In this document: positions 37,846 to 48,199 of the stretch, one piece after another
How positions within the stretch are numbered: position 1 is the first letter of the stretch
How the letters are laid out: the number at the start of each line of letters is the position of its first letter
Assembly: GCF_001427665.1 (NCBI RefSeq)
Contig: NZ_LMHC01000002.1
Location: forward strand, 183,982-247,981
DNA from: Caulobacter sp. Root655
Lineage (GTDB): Bacteria > Pseudomonadota > Alphaproteobacteria > Caulobacterales > Caulobacteraceae
DNA: 64,000 nt
Direction: 5' to 3'
Notes under the pieces: generated by a model
Database searches by the model: none
Seen by the model: the letters and a program-made list of their open reading frames with translations, nothing else
Told to the model about the DNA's origin: nothing
Translations under genes and position numbers: made by a program

Positions 37846-37883
37846 ACCGGTTTTCGACCGGAAAACCGATCCCACTTTTCCGG
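37846..37883. repeat. Dispersed repeat, family B copy 2
   Basis: Contains CGGTTTTC/GAAAACCG, an 8-bp stem around GACCG, then GATCCCACTTTTCCGG. The reverse complement matches 31958-31981. It lies between the tsf terminator and pyrH, in the probable pyrH promoter region. Confidence 0.5.
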
Positions 37884-37929
37884 AACGCGCACTATGTTGC
37901 GTCCCGACGACTCAAGAAGAGCCTGCCGC

Positions 37930-38667
37930 ATGTCCGAACCCACGCACAAACCGTACCGCCGCGTGCTCCTGAAGGTGTCGGGCGAGGTGTTGATGGGCGA
38001 CACGCCTTACGGCATCGACACCAAGACCGTGGAGTCGGTGGCCGAGGACATCCGCGAGATCGTTCAGTCCGGCGTCGAGCTGTGCCTGGTGATCGGCGGC
38101 GGCAACATCTTCCGCGGCATGGCCGGGGCGGCCAAGGGCATGGAACGCTCCAGCGCCGACTACATGGGCATGCTGGCCACGGTGATGAACGCCCTGGCCA
38201 TGCAGGACGCCCTGGAGCGCATCGGCGTCTCCACCCGCGTGCAGTCGGCCATCCCGATGGCCACGGTCTGCGAGCCCTACATCCGCCGTCGCGCCCAGCG
38301 GCACCTGGAGAAGGGCAGGGTGGTGATCTTCGCCGCCGGCACCGGCAACCCGTTCTTCACCACCGACACCGCCGCGGCCCTGCGCGCCGCCGAGATGCAA
38401 TGCGACGCCCTGTTCAAGGGCACCAGCGTCGACGGCGTCTACACCGCCGATCCCAAGAAGGATCCGGCCGCCAAGCGTTACGACAAGCTCAGCTACATGG
38501 ACGTCCTGGCCCAGGACCTGCGGGTCATGGACGCCTCGGCCGTGGCCCTGATGCGCGACAACAACATTCCGATCGTGGTCTTCTCGATCAAGGGACGTGG
38601 CAACCTGCTCAACGTTCTGCGAGGCGGCGGTGTCCACACCGTCGTGTCCACCGACCGCGCCGCTTAA
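37930..38667 (+). CDS. pyrH: UMP kinase
   Basis: 245 aa from ATG 37930 (a longer frame reads upstream through the repeat). It phosphorylates UMP to UDP. Amino-acid-kinase motifs: [51 protein letters not shown], and [26 protein letters not shown], then [18 protein letters not shown]. It starts the pyrH-frr-uppS-cdsA-dxr-rseP-bamA run; frr follows after 25 bp. Confidence 0.96.
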   Translation: MSEPTHKPYRRVLLKVSGEVLMGDTPYGIDTKTVESVAEDIREIVQSGVELCLVIGGGNIFRGMAGAAKGMERSSADYMGMLATVMNALAMQDALERIGVSTRVQSAIPMATVCEPYIRRRAQRHLEKGRVVIFAAGTGNPFFTTDTAAALRAAEMQCDALFKGTSVDGVYTADPKKDPAAKRYDKLSYMDVLAQDLRVMDASAVALMRDNNIPIVVFSIKGRGNLLNVLRGGGVHTVVSTDRAA

Positions 38668-38692
38668 ATTACCAGCGAAGAGAGCCCAAGCC

Positions 38693-39259
38693 ATGGCCAC
38701 CGCCGAAAAGCCCGTTCTGCCCCGCTACAAGGACCGCATGGACAAGGCCGTCCTGTCCCTGAAGGAAGACTTCGCCGGCCTGCGCACCGGCCGCGCCTCG
38801 TCGGGCCTGCTCGACCAGATCGTGGTCAACGCCTATGGCTCGATGGTGCAGCTCAACACCGTGGCCTCGATCAGCGTGCCCGAGCCGCGCCAGATCAACG
38901 TCAACATCTGGGACAAGGGTGTCGTCTCGGCCGTCGAGAAGGCGATCCGCAACTCGGACCTGGGCCTGAACCCGGTCGTCGAGGGCAACAACCTGCGCAT
39001 CCCGATCCCGCCGCTGACCGAAGAGCGCCGCAAGGATCTGGTGAAGATCGCCGGCAAGTACGCCGAGGCCCAGAAGGTCGCCGTCCGCAACATCCGCCGT
39101 GACGCCAACGACGACCTGAAGAAGGCGGAGAAGGCCAGCGTCATCAGCGAGGACGAGCTGAAGAAGATGGAAACCGAGGTCCAGAAGATGACCGACGCGG
39201 CCATCAAGCAGGTCGACGAGGCCTTGAAAACCAAAGAACAAGAGATCATGCAGGTTTAA
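38693..39259 (+). CDS. frr: Ribosome recycling factor
   Basis: 188 aa from ATG 38693, preceded by GAAGAGAG. It splits the post-termination ribosome with EF-G. The family sequence is clear: LKEDFAGLRTGRASSGLLDQIVV, YGSMVQLNTVASISVPEPRQ, IPIPPLTEERRKDLVKIAGKYAE and NIRRDANDDLKKAEK. The upstream 32 in-frame codons overlap pyrH and are not used. uppS follows after 44 bp. Confidence 0.97.
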   Translation: MATAEKPVLPRYKDRMDKAVLSLKEDFAGLRTGRASSGLLDQIVVNAYGSMVQLNTVASISVPEPRQINVNIWDKGVVSAVEKAIRNSDLGLNPVVEGNNLRIPIPPLTEERRKDLVKIAGKYAEAQKVAVRNIRRDANDDLKKAEKASVISEDELKKMETEVQKMTDAAIKQVDEALKTKEQEIMQV

Positions 39260-39303
39260 GCATCGACCCGTTTCTAGGGGGCGATGAGGGAAGGCTGAAG
39301 CGC

Positions 39304-40083
39304 ATGGCGCCGACGACCGGCCTGCAGAACGTGTCGACGCGCGCCGGGGGCGCCCCGTCGGCCCGGTCTCTGCATGTGGCCATTATCATGGACGGCAACG
39401 GCCGTTGGGCGAAGCGGCGCAACCTGCCGCGCGTCCTGGGCCATCGCGCCGGCGTCAACGCGCTGAAGCGCACCGTCGAGGGCGCCGCCGCCCTGGGCGT
39501 GGGCGTGCTGACGGTGTTCGGCTTCTCGACCGAGAACTGGAGACGTCCGCCGCAGGAAGTCTCCGAACTGATGGGCCTGCTGAAGGCCTATCTGGAATCC
39601 GACCTCGACCGCCTGACCCGCGAGGGCGTGCGCGTGCGCATCATCGGCCGCCGCACGGGCCTGGCCCCCGACGTGCTGGACGTCATCGAGCGCGCCGAGC
39701 GCCGCACCGCCCAGAACGACGCCTTCCTGCTGCAGGTGGCCTTCAACTATGGCGGCCGGGCCGACATCGTCGACGCCGCCCGCGCCTTCGCCGAAGCGGT
39801 CGAGCGGGGCGAGGCCCGGGCCGCCGATCTGGACGAGGCGATGTTCGAGCAGCGGTTGTCCACCGCCGATGCTCCGGCCCCGGACCTGATCGTCCGCACC
39901 AGCGGCGAACAGCGAATCTCGAATTTCCTGCTTTGGGAATGCGCCTACGCCGAACTCGTGTATCAGGACGTTCTGTGGCCGGACTATGGGCCCGAACACC
40001 TGGCCGCCGCGCTGACGGAATATCGAAGCCGCGACCGTCGCTATGGAGGCATTGCCGTCGATGACGTCGCCGTCGCCGGCTAA
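39304..40083 (+). CDS. uppS: Undecaprenyl diphosphate synthase (isoprenyl transferase)
   Basis: 259 aa. It builds the C55 lipid carrier for peptidoglycan and O-antigen. The catalytic Asp30 lies in IIMDGNGRWAKRR, followed by GHRAGVNALKRTVEGAA, FGFSTENWRRP and DLIVRTSGEQRISNFLLWECAYAE. About 24 variable residues precede the core. The 3' end overlaps cdsA by 23 bp if cdsA starts at 40061. Confidence 0.96.
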   Translation: MAPTTGLQNVSTRAGGAPSARSLHVAIIMDGNGRWAKRRNLPRVLGHRAGVNALKRTVEGAAALGVGVLTVFGFSTENWRRPPQEVSELMGLLKAYLESDLDRLTREGVRVRIIGRRTGLAPDVLDVIERAERRTAQNDAFLLQVAFNYGGRADIVDAARAFAEAVERGEARAADLDEAMFEQRLSTADAPAPDLIVRTSGEQRISNFLLWECAYAELVYQDVLWPDYGPEHLAAALTEYRSRDRRYGGIAVDDVAVAG

Positions 40084-40909
40084 GCGTTTCAACTGGGGTA
40101 ACCTGCGGATCCGTGTCGCCTCGGCCACGGTGCTGGTGCCGACCGTCGTGGCCGCCGTCTGGTTCGGGGACGTCTGGTTCCTGGCCCTGATCCTGGTCGG
40201 CGTGGCCCTGCTGGCTCGCGAATGGGCCGAGATGAGCGCCAAGCGCTCGGCGCTGGGCGTGGCCCTGGCCATCGGCGCCGCCGTGGCGATCTCGGTGATC
40301 GTCGCCTTCCGTGGCCACTACTACATCACCTGGCCGGTCGTGATCGTCGGCGCCGTGGCCGCCGCCCTGATGGCGCGGGGCGCGCTCGAGCGCCGGGCCG
40401 ACGCGGCCTATGGCGTGATCTACATCGCCCCGGCCGTGATCGCGATGATCTGGCTGCGCCGGATGGACGCCGGCCTGACCTGGACCCTGCTGCTGTTCAC
40501 GGTCACCTGGTTCGCCGACATCTTCGCCTTCGTGGTCGGCAGCATCCTGAAGGGGCCCAAGCTGTGGCCGCGCTATTCGCCCAACAAGACCTGGTCGGGC
40601 TTCTTCGGCGGGCTGGTCGCCGCCTCGTTGGGCGCGATCGGCATCGTGGCCCTGTCGTTCGCCCTGCCGGCCCTGCCGGACCTGCATCTGGCTTGGCCCG
40701 TCGCGGCCGCCGTCGGCCTGCTGGGCGGTTTGGCCACCATGATGGGCGACCTCTGGGAGTCGATTCTCAAGCGCCGGTTCGGCGTGAAGGATTCCGGTGA
40801 CCTGATTCCCGGCCACGGCGGTATGCTGGACCGGGTCGACGGCCTGATGTTCGCGGCGATCGTCGTCGCCGGGGCGCGGCTGCTCGACCAGTGGGGATGG
40901 TTGCCTTGA
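40061..40909 (+). CDS. cdsA: Phosphatidate cytidylyltransferase
   Basis: 282 aa from ATG 40061 (an upstream ATG at 40043 adds six residues). It makes CDP-diacylglycerol for phospholipid synthesis in the inner membrane. About eight helices and the C-terminal signature [20 protein letters not shown] followed by [16 protein letters not shown] are seen, with the metal-binding acidic residues intact. It overlaps uppS and dxr, or abuts dxr, depending on the start chosen. Confidence 0.95.
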   Translation: MTSPSPAKRFNWGNLRIRVASATVLVPTVVAAVWFGDVWFLALILVGVALLAREWAEMSAKRSALGVALAIGAAVAISVIVAFRGHYYITWPVVIVGAVAAALMARGALERRADAAYGVIYIAPAVIAMIWLRRMDAGLTWTLLLFTVTWFADIFAFVVGSILKGPKLWPRYSPNKTWSGFFGGLVAASLGAIGIVALSFALPALPDLHLAWPVAAAVGLLGGLATMMGDLWESILKRRFGVKDSGDLIPGHGGMLDRVDGLMFAAIVVAGARLLDQWGWLP

Positions 40910-40926
40910 TCCACACCCGCGAGGTT

Positions 40927-42111
40927 ATGGCCCGCAAGGTCGTGGTGCTGGGGTCGACGGGCTCGATCGGCGTGTCGACCCTGGACCTCTTCGAACAGGC
41001 CGACGTGGCCGTCGAGATCCTGGCCCTGACGGCTGGGCGCAACGTCGCCAAGCTGGCCGAACAGGCTCTGCGCTGGCGGCCCCGGGTGGCGGTCATCGAC
41101 GACGAGACCTGTCTGCCGGAGCTGCGTCAGCGCCTGGCGGGCTCGGGAATCGAAGCCCGGGCCGGCGCGGCGGCGGTGACCGAAGCCGCGGCTATGGGCG
41201 CCGACTGGGTGATGTCGGCCATCGTCGGCGCGGCGGGCCTGGCGCCCACCCTGGCGGCCGCCCGCACCGGCGCGGTCATCGCCCTGGCCAACAAGGAAAG
41301 CCTGGTCTGCGCCGGGCCGGCCCTGCTGCGCATCGCCCGCGAGGCCGGCGGCTCGGTGATTCCCGTCGATTCCGAGCATTCGGCGATCTTCCAGGTGCTG
41401 CAGCGCGATTGTATCGATCGGGTATCGCGCCTGATCCTGACGGCCTCCGGCGGCCCGTTCCGCACCTGGGACAAGGCCGCCATGGCCCTGGCCACACCCG
41501 AACAGGCGGTCGCCCATCCCAATTGGTCGATGGGCGCCAAGATTTCGGTCGATTCCGCGACGATGATGAACAAGGGCCTCGAGATGATCGAGGCTTCGTA
41601 CCTGTTCGACACCCCGCAAGAGCGCATCGACGTCGTGATTCACCCGCAGTCCGTGATCCACAGCCTGGTCGAATATACCGACGGCTCGACCCTGGCCCAG
41701 ATGGGGCCACCGGACATGCGCAGCCCGATCTCCTGCGCCTTCTCCTGGCCCCAGCGCCTGTCGTGGCCCGCCCAGCGCCTGGACCTGGCCGCCTATGGCC
41801 AGCTGACCTTCGAAGAACCGGACCTGGACCGCTTCCCGTCGATCGCCATCGCCCGCGAGGCCCTGCGCCTGGGCGGCGGCGCGCCGGCGGCGATGAACGC
41901 CGCCAACGAGGTGGCCGTCGCGGCCTTCCTTGACCGCCAGATCGGCTTTCTGGATATTGCCGGCGCGGTGGCGGGGACACTTGAACGCATGAACGGGCTG
42001 GGAAACCTCGCCGACAACGACGCCGACGCGCTCGACAGCGCGATGATGACCGACGCCAGCGCCCGCCGCATTGCGGCCGAGGTTGTCGGCCAAGTTCGCC
42101 GTCCAAACTGA
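40927..42111 (+). CDS. dxr: 1-deoxy-D-xylulose 5-phosphate reductoisomerase
   Basis: 394 aa from ATG 40927; ATGs at 40891 and 40897, overlapping the cdsA end, would add 12 or 10 residues. It makes MEP in the non-mevalonate isoprenoid pathway. NADPH loop [17 protein letters not shown], the metal/substrate site [11 protein letters not shown], then [38 protein letters not shown] and the C-terminal helical domain. It supplies the precursor used by UppS next to it. Confidence 0.96.
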   Translation: MARKVVVLGSTGSIGVSTLDLFEQADVAVEILALTAGRNVAKLAEQALRWRPRVAVIDDETCLPELRQRLAGSGIEARAGAAAVTEAAAMGADWVMSAIVGAAGLAPTLAAARTGAVIALANKESLVCAGPALLRIAREAGGSVIPVDSEHSAIFQVLQRDCIDRVSRLILTASGGPFRTWDKAAMALATPEQAVAHPNWSMGAKISVDSATMMNKGLEMIEASYLFDTPQERIDVVIHPQSVIHSLVEYTDGSTLAQMGPPDMRSPISCAFSWPQRLSWPAQRLDLAAYGQLTFEEPDLDRFPSIAIAREALRLGGGAPAAMNAANEVAVAAFLDRQIGFLDIAGAVAGTLERMNGLGNLADNDADALDSAMMTDASARRIAAEVVGQVRRPN

Positions 42112-42130
42112 AGACGAGAAGAAATCCGAC

Positions 42131-43618
42131 ATGCTCGGCTTCATGCAATCCGCCGCGACCTACCTGATCGCCTTCCCGCTGGTGATCCTGCTGGTCGTGA
42201 CCGTGCACGAGCTCGGCCACTTCTGGGCGGCCAAGGCCTGCGGCGTGGCGATCGACCGATTCTCCATCGGCTTCGGCAAGCCGATCGCCAAATGGCGCGA
42301 CAAGGCCGGCGTGCAATGGCAGCTGGGCTGGCTGCCGCTGGGCGGCTATGTGCGCTTCTCGGGCGACGAGAACGTCGCCAGCGTGCCCGACCAGGACGAC
42401 CTGAAGTCCCTGCGCGCGCAGATCGAGCACATCGAGGGCAAGGACGCCGTCGCCCGCTACTTCCATTTCAAGCCGCTGTGGCAGCGCGCCTTCGTGGTGG
42501 TCGCCGGACCGGCGGCCAACTTCATCCTGGCGATCGTGCTGTTCGCCGTGTTGGCGGGCTCGTTTGGCGAAACCATGCGCCGGCCGATCGTCAGCGGCCT
42601 GGTCGCCGGCAGCCCGGCCGCGGCGGCGGGCTTTCGCCAGGGCGACGTGATCCTGTCGGCCAACGGCCGCAAGCTGAAGAACTTCGAAGACCTGGATCGC
42701 TACGTGATGCTGCGAAGCGACGTGCCGATCCATTTCGAGGTGCGTCGTGGCGGTGAAGACCTCAACATCGACGCAACCCCGGTCCTGAAGGACATCTCCG
42801 ACGGTCTGGGCAACAGCCAGAAGGGCGGCGTCCTGGGCTTTGGCCTTCCGGCGGTCGTCGGAAACGTCATGCCGGGCTCGGCGGCCGATCGCGCCGGCTT
42901 CAAGCCGGGGGATGTCATCACGACCGCCGACGAGACGGCGATCGGCAGCTTCGAAGACCTCACCGCCTACGTCAAACATCGTGGCGCGCAGTCCATCCGG
43001 TTCAACGTCTACCGCGACAAGCAGTATGTCCCGCTCGAGGCGACGCCCGCGATGGGCGACGCGATGGGCGCTCAGGGCAAGATGGAGCGGCGATTGCTGC
43101 TCGGCGTGGGGCCGGCCCTGCCCAGCACCTATGTGGCGAAGGTGCGCTACAACCCGGTCCAGGCCCTCGGCGTCGGCGTGACCCGCACCTGGGACGTCCT
43201 GGACACCACCGTCTACTATCTGGGCCGCATGATCCGCGGCCAGGTCTCGGCCGACCAGATCGGCGGGCCGCTGGGCATCGCCAAGACCTCGGGTCAGGTC
43301 GCCCAGGCCGGCGCCGCCAATGGCGGTACGAGCCTGCCCATGATGCTGCTGGGCGCGGGCGTCGCCCTGCTCAGCCTGGCCGCGTTCCTCTCCGTCAGTG
43401 TCGGCTTCATGAATCTTCTCCCCATCCCGGTTCTGGACGGCGGGCACCTGCTGTTCTACGCCTACGAAGCGGTCGCCCAGCGGCCGTTGGGGGCGCGGCT
43501 GCAAGCCGCCGGTTACAGGGTTGGTCTTGCGCTGTTGCTGGGTTTCATGTTGTTCGCGACCTGGAATGATCTGCAGCGCTTGAGCGTGTTTAAATTCTTC
43601 GGCGGTCTGTTCTCTTGA
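42131..43618 (+). CDS. rseP: Site-2 metalloprotease RseP (MmpA in Caulobacter)
   Basis: 495 aa from ATG 42131. Intramembrane zinc protease: the HELGH motif is at residues 26-30 in the first helix and the third ligand is in LLPIPVLDGGHLLFYAYE. Two PDZ domains lie between (about 150-225 and 255-330, with GSPAAAAGFRQGDVI and GSAADRAGFKPGDVI). In Caulobacter the homologue MmpA degrades the polar factor PodJ after a first cut; RseP elsewhere cleaves anti-sigma factors. 30 bp separate it from bamA. Confidence 0.95.
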   Translation: MLGFMQSAATYLIAFPLVILLVVTVHELGHFWAAKACGVAIDRFSIGFGKPIAKWRDKAGVQWQLGWLPLGGYVRFSGDENVASVPDQDDLKSLRAQIEHIEGKDAVARYFHFKPLWQRAFVVVAGPAANFILAIVLFAVLAGSFGETMRRPIVSGLVAGSPAAAAGFRQGDVILSANGRKLKNFEDLDRYVMLRSDVPIHFEVRRGGEDLNIDATPVLKDISDGLGNSQKGGVLGFGLPAVVGNVMPGSAADRAGFKPGDVITTADETAIGSFEDLTAYVKHRGAQSIRFNVYRDKQYVPLEATPAMGDAMGAQGKMERRLLLGVGPALPSTYVAKVRYNPVQALGVGVTRTWDVLDTTVYYLGRMIRGQVSADQIGGPLGIAKTSGQVAQAGAANGGTSLPMMLLGAGVALLSLAAFLSVSVGFMNLLPIPVLDGGHLLFYAYEAVAQRPLGARLQAAGYRVGLALLLGFMLFATWNDLQRLSVFKFFGGLFS

Positions 43619-43647
43619 GCGGCCGCCTTCCGTCCATGATTGGTCCC

Positions 43648-45996
43648 ATGAACAAAATTCGCGCCCATAGCGCCGCGTTCGCCACCGGCGTTGCGCTCCT
43701 TCTCGGTTCCACGGCGCTGACCGCGCCGCAGGCCGCCTTCGCCCAGGCCCAGACGGGCGTGGTCCAGCGCATCGTGGTGCAGGGCAACGAACGGATCGAG
43801 CAAGGGACCGTGCTGTCCTACCTGCCGATCCAGCCCGGCGAGACGGTCGATCCGGCCCGTCTCGACCTGGCGCTGAAGACCCTGGCCCGCACCGACCTGT
43901 TCGCCGACGTCAAGATTGAATTGGTGGGCGGCGACCTGATCGTCAAGGTCGTCGAGAACCCGATCATCAACCAGGTGGTCTTCGAGGGGAACTCGGCGCT
44001 CAAGGAAGACAAGCTGAAGGACGAGGTGCAGATCCGTCCGCGCGGCATCTTCACGCGCTCGAAGGTCCAGGCCGACGTTCAGCGGATCATCGAACTCTAC
44101 CGCCGCTCGGGCCGCATCTCGGCGACCGTGACCCCCAAGGTGGTCGAACTGCCGCAAAAGCGCGTCGACCTGGTGTTCGAGATCAACGAAGGCCCCAAGA
44201 GCGGCGTGCTCGGCGTCAACTTCCTGGGCAACAGCGAATATTCGGACAACGACCTGCGCGACGTGATCGTGACCAAGGAGTCGCACTGGTACAAGTTCCT
44301 GACCAGCAACGACAACTACGACCCCGACCGGATCGAGTACGACCGCGAACAGCTGCGCAAGCACTACCGCAACCGCGGCTTCTTCGACTTCCGCGTCGTG
44401 GCCTCGGTCGCCGAACTGGCCACCGACAAGAACGGCTTCGCGGTCACCTACACGATCGACGAGGGCCCCAAGTACAAGTTCGGCAAGGTCACCGTCGAAA
44501 CCGAGCTGAAGAAGCTGGACGGCAACCTGCTGGCCCAGATCCTGCCGATCCGCACCGGCCAGCTCTATGAAGACGAACGCATCGAGCAGGCCACCGACGC
44601 CCTGACCTTCGCGGCCGGCGCGGCGGGCTTCGCCTTCGTGGACGTCCGCCCGCGCTACGTGCCCAACCGCGAGACCAACACCGTCGACGTGGTGTTCTCG
44701 GTCCGTGAAGGCCCGCGCGTCTATGTCGATCGCATCGACATCGTCGGCAACACCCGCACGCTCGACTACGTGCTGCGCCGGGAACTGGAAGTCGCCGAGG
44801 GCGACGCCTACAACCGCGTGCTGGTCGATCGCTCGAAGAACCGGATCCGCAGCCTTGGGTTCTTCAAGGACGTCAATATCGAGGAAATCCCCGGCGCCCA
44901 GCCCGACCGCACCGCCTTGCGGGTCAAGGTCGAGGAGCAGCCGACGGGCGAACTGTCGTTCAGCGCCGGCTACAGCTCGGTGGACAAGCTGGTGCTCGAC
45001 GTCGGCATCACCGAGCGCAACTTCCGCGGCCGGGGCCAGAACCTGCGGGCCCGGGTCTCGGTCGGCTCGCTGCGCCAGCAGATCGACTTCGGCTTCACCG
45101 AGCCGCGTTTCCTGGGCCGCGACCTGCGCGCCGGTCTGGACCTCTATTCGTACCGTTACGACCTGAGCGACTACGCGGCCTACGACACCAAATCGACCGG
45201 CGGCACGCTGCGGCTCGGCTTCCCGCTGACACAGAACGCCTCGATGAGCCTGCGCTACCAGCTCCGCCAGGACGAGGTCAGCGTCGACAACAGCCTGTGC
45301 GTCAACGGCTCGGTTTCGGACATCCTCTGCCTGCAGCGCGGTTCGTACATGACCTCGCTGATCGGCTACGGCCTGCGCCTGGACAAGCGCAACGACCCGA
45401 TCCAGCCGACGCGCGGCTGGTTCGCCGACCTGAACCAGGACCTGGCGGGCTTCGGCGGCGACGTGAAGTACCTGAAGACCGAGGCCGACGCGGGTTGGTA
45501 CTGGGGCTTCAACAAGGACTTCATCTTCAGCGCCACCGGTTCGGCGGGCTATATCGAAGGTTGGGGCGGCGACGACATCCGCATCAACGACCGCTTCTAC
45601 AAGGGCGGCACCTCGTTCCGGGGCTTCGAGATCGCCGGTATCGGCCCGCGCGACACCACCAACAGCCAGACCAACTCGCTGGGCGCCAAGCTCTACGCCA
45701 TCGGCACGGTGGAGCTGACCATCCCGACCTTCCTGCCCGACCAGTACGGCATCAAGGCCGCGGTGTTCAGCGACTTCGGCACCGCCGGCCAGCTGGACGA
45801 CGTCGATCGTCTGGGCGCCGACGGCCAGCCCAACCTGGCGATCAAGGATGGTCTTGGTCTCCGGGCCTCGGCGGGGTTGAGTATCGACTGGAAATCGCCC
45901 ATGGGTCCGATCCGGTTCGATTTCAGCCGCATTCTCGCTAAAGAAAACTACGACAGAACCGAAACCTTCCGGTTCTCCACCTCCACAAGGTTTTAA
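43648..45996 (+). CDS. bamA: Outer membrane protein assembly factor BamA
   Basis: 782 aa from ATG 43648, which begins the signal peptide MNKIRAHSAAFATGVALLLG and ends near AAFAQAQ; ATGs at 43636 and 43615 are less suited. Five POTRA repeats cover about residues 40-420 (for example FEGNSALKEDKLKDEV and VGNTRTLDYVLRRELEVAEGD), then a 16-strand barrel with the lid motif RINDRFYKGGTSFRGFEI and the terminal FRFSTSTRF. It inserts beta-barrel proteins into the outer membrane. The skp start shares its last base. Confidence 0.96.
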   Translation: MNKIRAHSAAFATGVALLLGSTALTAPQAAFAQAQTGVVQRIVVQGNERIEQGTVLSYLPIQPGETVDPARLDLALKTLARTDLFADVKIELVGGDLIVKVVENPIINQVVFEGNSALKEDKLKDEVQIRPRGIFTRSKVQADVQRIIELYRRSGRISATVTPKVVELPQKRVDLVFEINEGPKSGVLGVNFLGNSEYSDNDLRDVIVTKESHWYKFLTSNDNYDPDRIEYDREQLRKHYRNRGFFDFRVVASVAELATDKNGFAVTYTIDEGPKYKFGKVTVETELKKLDGNLLAQILPIRTGQLYEDERIEQATDALTFAAGAAGFAFVDVRPRYVPNRETNTVDVVFSVREGPRVYVDRIDIVGNTRTLDYVLRRELEVAEGDAYNRVLVDRSKNRIRSLGFFKDVNIEEIPGAQPDRTALRVKVEEQPTGELSFSAGYSSVDKLVLDVGITERNFRGRGQNLRARVSVGSLRQQIDFGFTEPRFLGRDLRAGLDLYSYRYDLSDYAAYDTKSTGGTLRLGFPLTQNASMSLRYQLRQDEVSVDNSLCVNGSVSDILCLQRGSYMTSLIGYGLRLDKRNDPIQPTRGWFADLNQDLAGFGGDVKYLKTEADAGWYWGFNKDFIFSATGSAGYIEGWGGDDIRINDRFYKGGTSFRGFEIAGIGPRDTTNSQTNSLGAKLYAIGTVELTIPTFLPDQYGIKAAVFSDFGTAGQLDDVDRLGADGQPNLAIKDGLGLRASAGLSIDWKSPMGPIRFDFSRILAKENYDRTETFRFSTSTRF

Positions 45997-46643
45997 TGAG
46001 CATGACCTCCAAGTTCTTCGCCGCGACCGCTTCGGGTCTCACGGCGCTTGCCATGGCGTCGAGCGCCTTCGCTCAGGCCGCCGCTCCCGCCGCGCCCGCG
46101 GCCCCCGCCGTCACGCACGGCGCGCCGATCGCCGGCGTCTGCATCTTCTCGAGCCAGCGCGCCGTCGCGACCTCGCAGGTCGGCAAGGCGGTCGACGCCC
46201 GCCTGAAGACCATCATCTCGCAGGTCAACGCCGAGCTGACGACCGAGCGCACCGCGCTCGACACCGAAGCCAAGGCCCTGGACGCCAAGAAGGGAACCCT
46301 GGACCAGAGCACCCTGGAACAGCAGGCTTCGGCCCTGCAGGTGCGCGCCAACGCCTGGCAGCGTAAAGGCCAGCTGCGCCAGCGCGAAGTCGAGGCCACC
46401 GAGCAGAAGCAACTGGCTCGCGTCTATCAGGAACTGGACCCGGCCATCCGCCAGGCCTACCAGGCCAAGACCTGCTCGATTCTGATCGAACGGGAATCGG
46501 TTCTGCTGGGCAACCCGGCCATGGACATCACCGACTCCGTGGTGGCCGCGGTCGACGCCCGCATCAAGACCCTGACCTTCGATCGCGAACGTCTGGACCA
46601 AGCGGCTCCGGGGGCTCAAGCTCTCCAGCCGACCAAGAAGTAA
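45996..46643 (+). CDS. skp: OmpH/Skp family periplasmic chaperone
   Basis: 215 aa. A signal peptide (to about AMASSAFAQAA) is followed by an Ala/Pro linker, then GVCIFSSQRAVATSQVGKAVDAR and a long charged coiled coil (about residues 75-150) typical of Skp tentacles. It carries unfolded outer-membrane proteins to BamA, its direct neighbour upstream. An ATG two codons later (46002) is an alternative start. lpxD follows after 46 bp. Confidence 0.88.
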   Translation: MSMTSKFFAATASGLTALAMASSAFAQAAAPAAPAAPAVTHGAPIAGVCIFSSQRAVATSQVGKAVDARLKTIISQVNAELTTERTALDTEAKALDAKKGTLDQSTLEQQASALQVRANAWQRKGQLRQREVEATEQKQLARVYQELDPAIRQAYQAKTCSILIERESVLLGNPAMDITDSVVAAVDARIKTLTFDRERLDQAAPGAQALQPTKK

Positions 46644-46689
46644 GCGAGTCGGCCTGGGCGTGACGCCCGGGCCGCTCCCGAGAGGACCC

Positions 46690-47706
46690 ATGCCGGACCC
46701 ACGCTTTTTCGAAGACCTGGGCCCGGCGAGCCTCGCGGAACTGGCCAGCCTGAGCGGCGCTCGGCTGGCCGACCCCGCCGTCGGCGACCATCATGCCTCG
46801 CATGTCGCGCCGCTCGAAGGGGCCGGCGCCGGCGCCGTCACCTTCCTGTCCGACCCCAAGCGCCTGCCTGACCTGGCGGGCCTGCGGGGCGGCGCCTGCT
46901 TTCTCAAGCCCGAACACGCGGCGAACGCGCCCGCCGGCTGCGCGCTGCTGCTGACCAGCCACCCGCAAGCCGCGTGGGCGGCGGCCGCCCAGCGCCTGCA
47001 CGCGCCCCGGCGGCATGAGGGCGCGCAGCACGTCCATCCCGACGCCGAACTGGAAGAGGGCGTCATCCTGTCTCCCGGCGTCGTGGTCGGGCAGAGGGCC
47101 AGGATCGGTCGCGGGACCTATCTGGGCCCAGGCGTGGTCATCGGGCCGGGCGTCGCCATTGGCCGCGACTGCCGGATCGGCGCCAATGCGGTGATCGGCT
47201 TCGCCTTGATCGGTGACCGGGTCGCGATCCATGCCGGCGCGGTGATCGGCGAGGCGGGATTCGGCGCGGCCGGCGGGCCGACCGGCGTCGTGGACCTGCC
47301 GCAGCTGGGCCGTGTCATCCTGCAGGACGGCGTGACGATCGGGGCCAACAGCTGCGTCGATCGCGGCGCCTTCGGCGATACGACGATCGGCGAGAACAGC
47401 AAGATCGACAATCTCGTCCATGTCGCCCACAACGTCCGGCTCGGTCGCAACTGCGTCGCCGCCGCCCATACGGGCATATCCGGCAGCACGGTGGTGGGCG
47501 ATGGCGTCGCGTTCGGCGGCAAGGCCGGCGTGGCGGACCATCTGACGATCGGAGCGGGCGCCAGCATCGGCGCCGCCGCCTCGGTCTTCAAGGACGTTCC
47601 GGCCGGCGAAACATGGACTGGGTTTCCGGCGCGACCGCTCAAGCGGTGGCTCCGAGAGACCGCGTGGCTGTCGCGCAAGGCGGGCAGCCGGGAACCAAGG
47701 GGCTAG
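46690..47706 (+). CDS. lpxD: UDP-3-O-(3-hydroxyacyl)glucosamine N-acyltransferase
   Basis: 338 aa from ATG 46690 with GAGAGGA upstream. It adds the second hydroxyacyl chain in lipid A synthesis. An N-terminal uridine-binding domain (about 1-110) precedes a left-handed beta-helix of hexapeptide repeats (IGRGTYLGPGVVIGPGVAIG). The catalytic His is in DNLVHVAHNVRLG. fabZ starts right after the stop. Confidence 0.95.
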   Translation: MPDPRFFEDLGPASLAELASLSGARLADPAVGDHHASHVAPLEGAGAGAVTFLSDPKRLPDLAGLRGGACFLKPEHAANAPAGCALLLTSHPQAAWAAAAQRLHAPRRHEGAQHVHPDAELEEGVILSPGVVVGQRARIGRGTYLGPGVVIGPGVAIGRDCRIGANAVIGFALIGDRVAIHAGAVIGEAGFGAAGGPTGVVDLPQLGRVILQDGVTIGANSCVDRGAFGDTTIGENSKIDNLVHVAHNVRLGRNCVAAAHTGISGSTVVGDGVAFGGKAGVADHLTIGAGASIGAAASVFKDVPAGETWTGFPARPLKRWLRETAWLSRKAGSREPRG

Positions 47707-47707
47707 A

Positions 47708-48199
47708 ATGAGCCAATCCAAAGTCGAAGAGCCCCACGCTAAGGAGGTTCTGGCTAACATCGACATCGCCGAGATCCTGAACAGGATCCCGCATCGCTAT
47801 CCGTTCCTGCTGGTCGACCGGGCCGAGGCCTATCGGCCGCACCAGTCGATCGTCGGCATCAAGTGCGTGACGATCAACGAGCCGTTCTTCCAGGGCCATT
47901 TCCCGGGCAATCCGGTGATGCCCGGCGTGCTGATCATCGAGGCCCTGGCCCAGACCGGGGCGATACTGATGAGCAAGTCGCTCGAGGTCGCCACCGAGGG
48001 CAAGACCATCTTTTTCATGTCGGTCGACAACGCCCGCTTCCGCACGCCCGTGCGGCCCGGCGACGTGATCCGCATGGAGGTCGAGGTGACTCGCGCCCGC
48101 TCAAGCATCTTCAAGTTCAAGGGCGTGGCCAAGGTCGGCGACAAGGTGGCCGCCGAGGCCGAGTTCGCGGCCATGGTGGTGGAGACGCCGACCAAATGA
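47708..48199 (+). CDS. fabZ: 3-hydroxyacyl-[acyl-carrier-protein] dehydratase FabZ
   Basis: 163 aa hot-dog fold enzyme removing water from 3-hydroxyacyl-ACP. Catalytic elements: [15 protein letters not shown] and [23 protein letters not shown] with the His and Glu. It competes with LpxA and LpxD for hydroxyacyl-ACP, which explains why the genes adjoin. Its stop overlaps the lpxA start (ATGA). Confidence 0.97.
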   Translation: MSQSKVEEPHAKEVLANIDIAEILNRIPHRYPFLLVDRAEAYRPHQSIVGIKCVTINEPFFQGHFPGNPVMPGVLIIEALAQTGAILMSKSLEVATEGKTIFFMSVDNARFRTPVRPGDVIRMEVEVTRARSSIFKFKGVAKVGDKVAAEAEFAAMVVETPTK

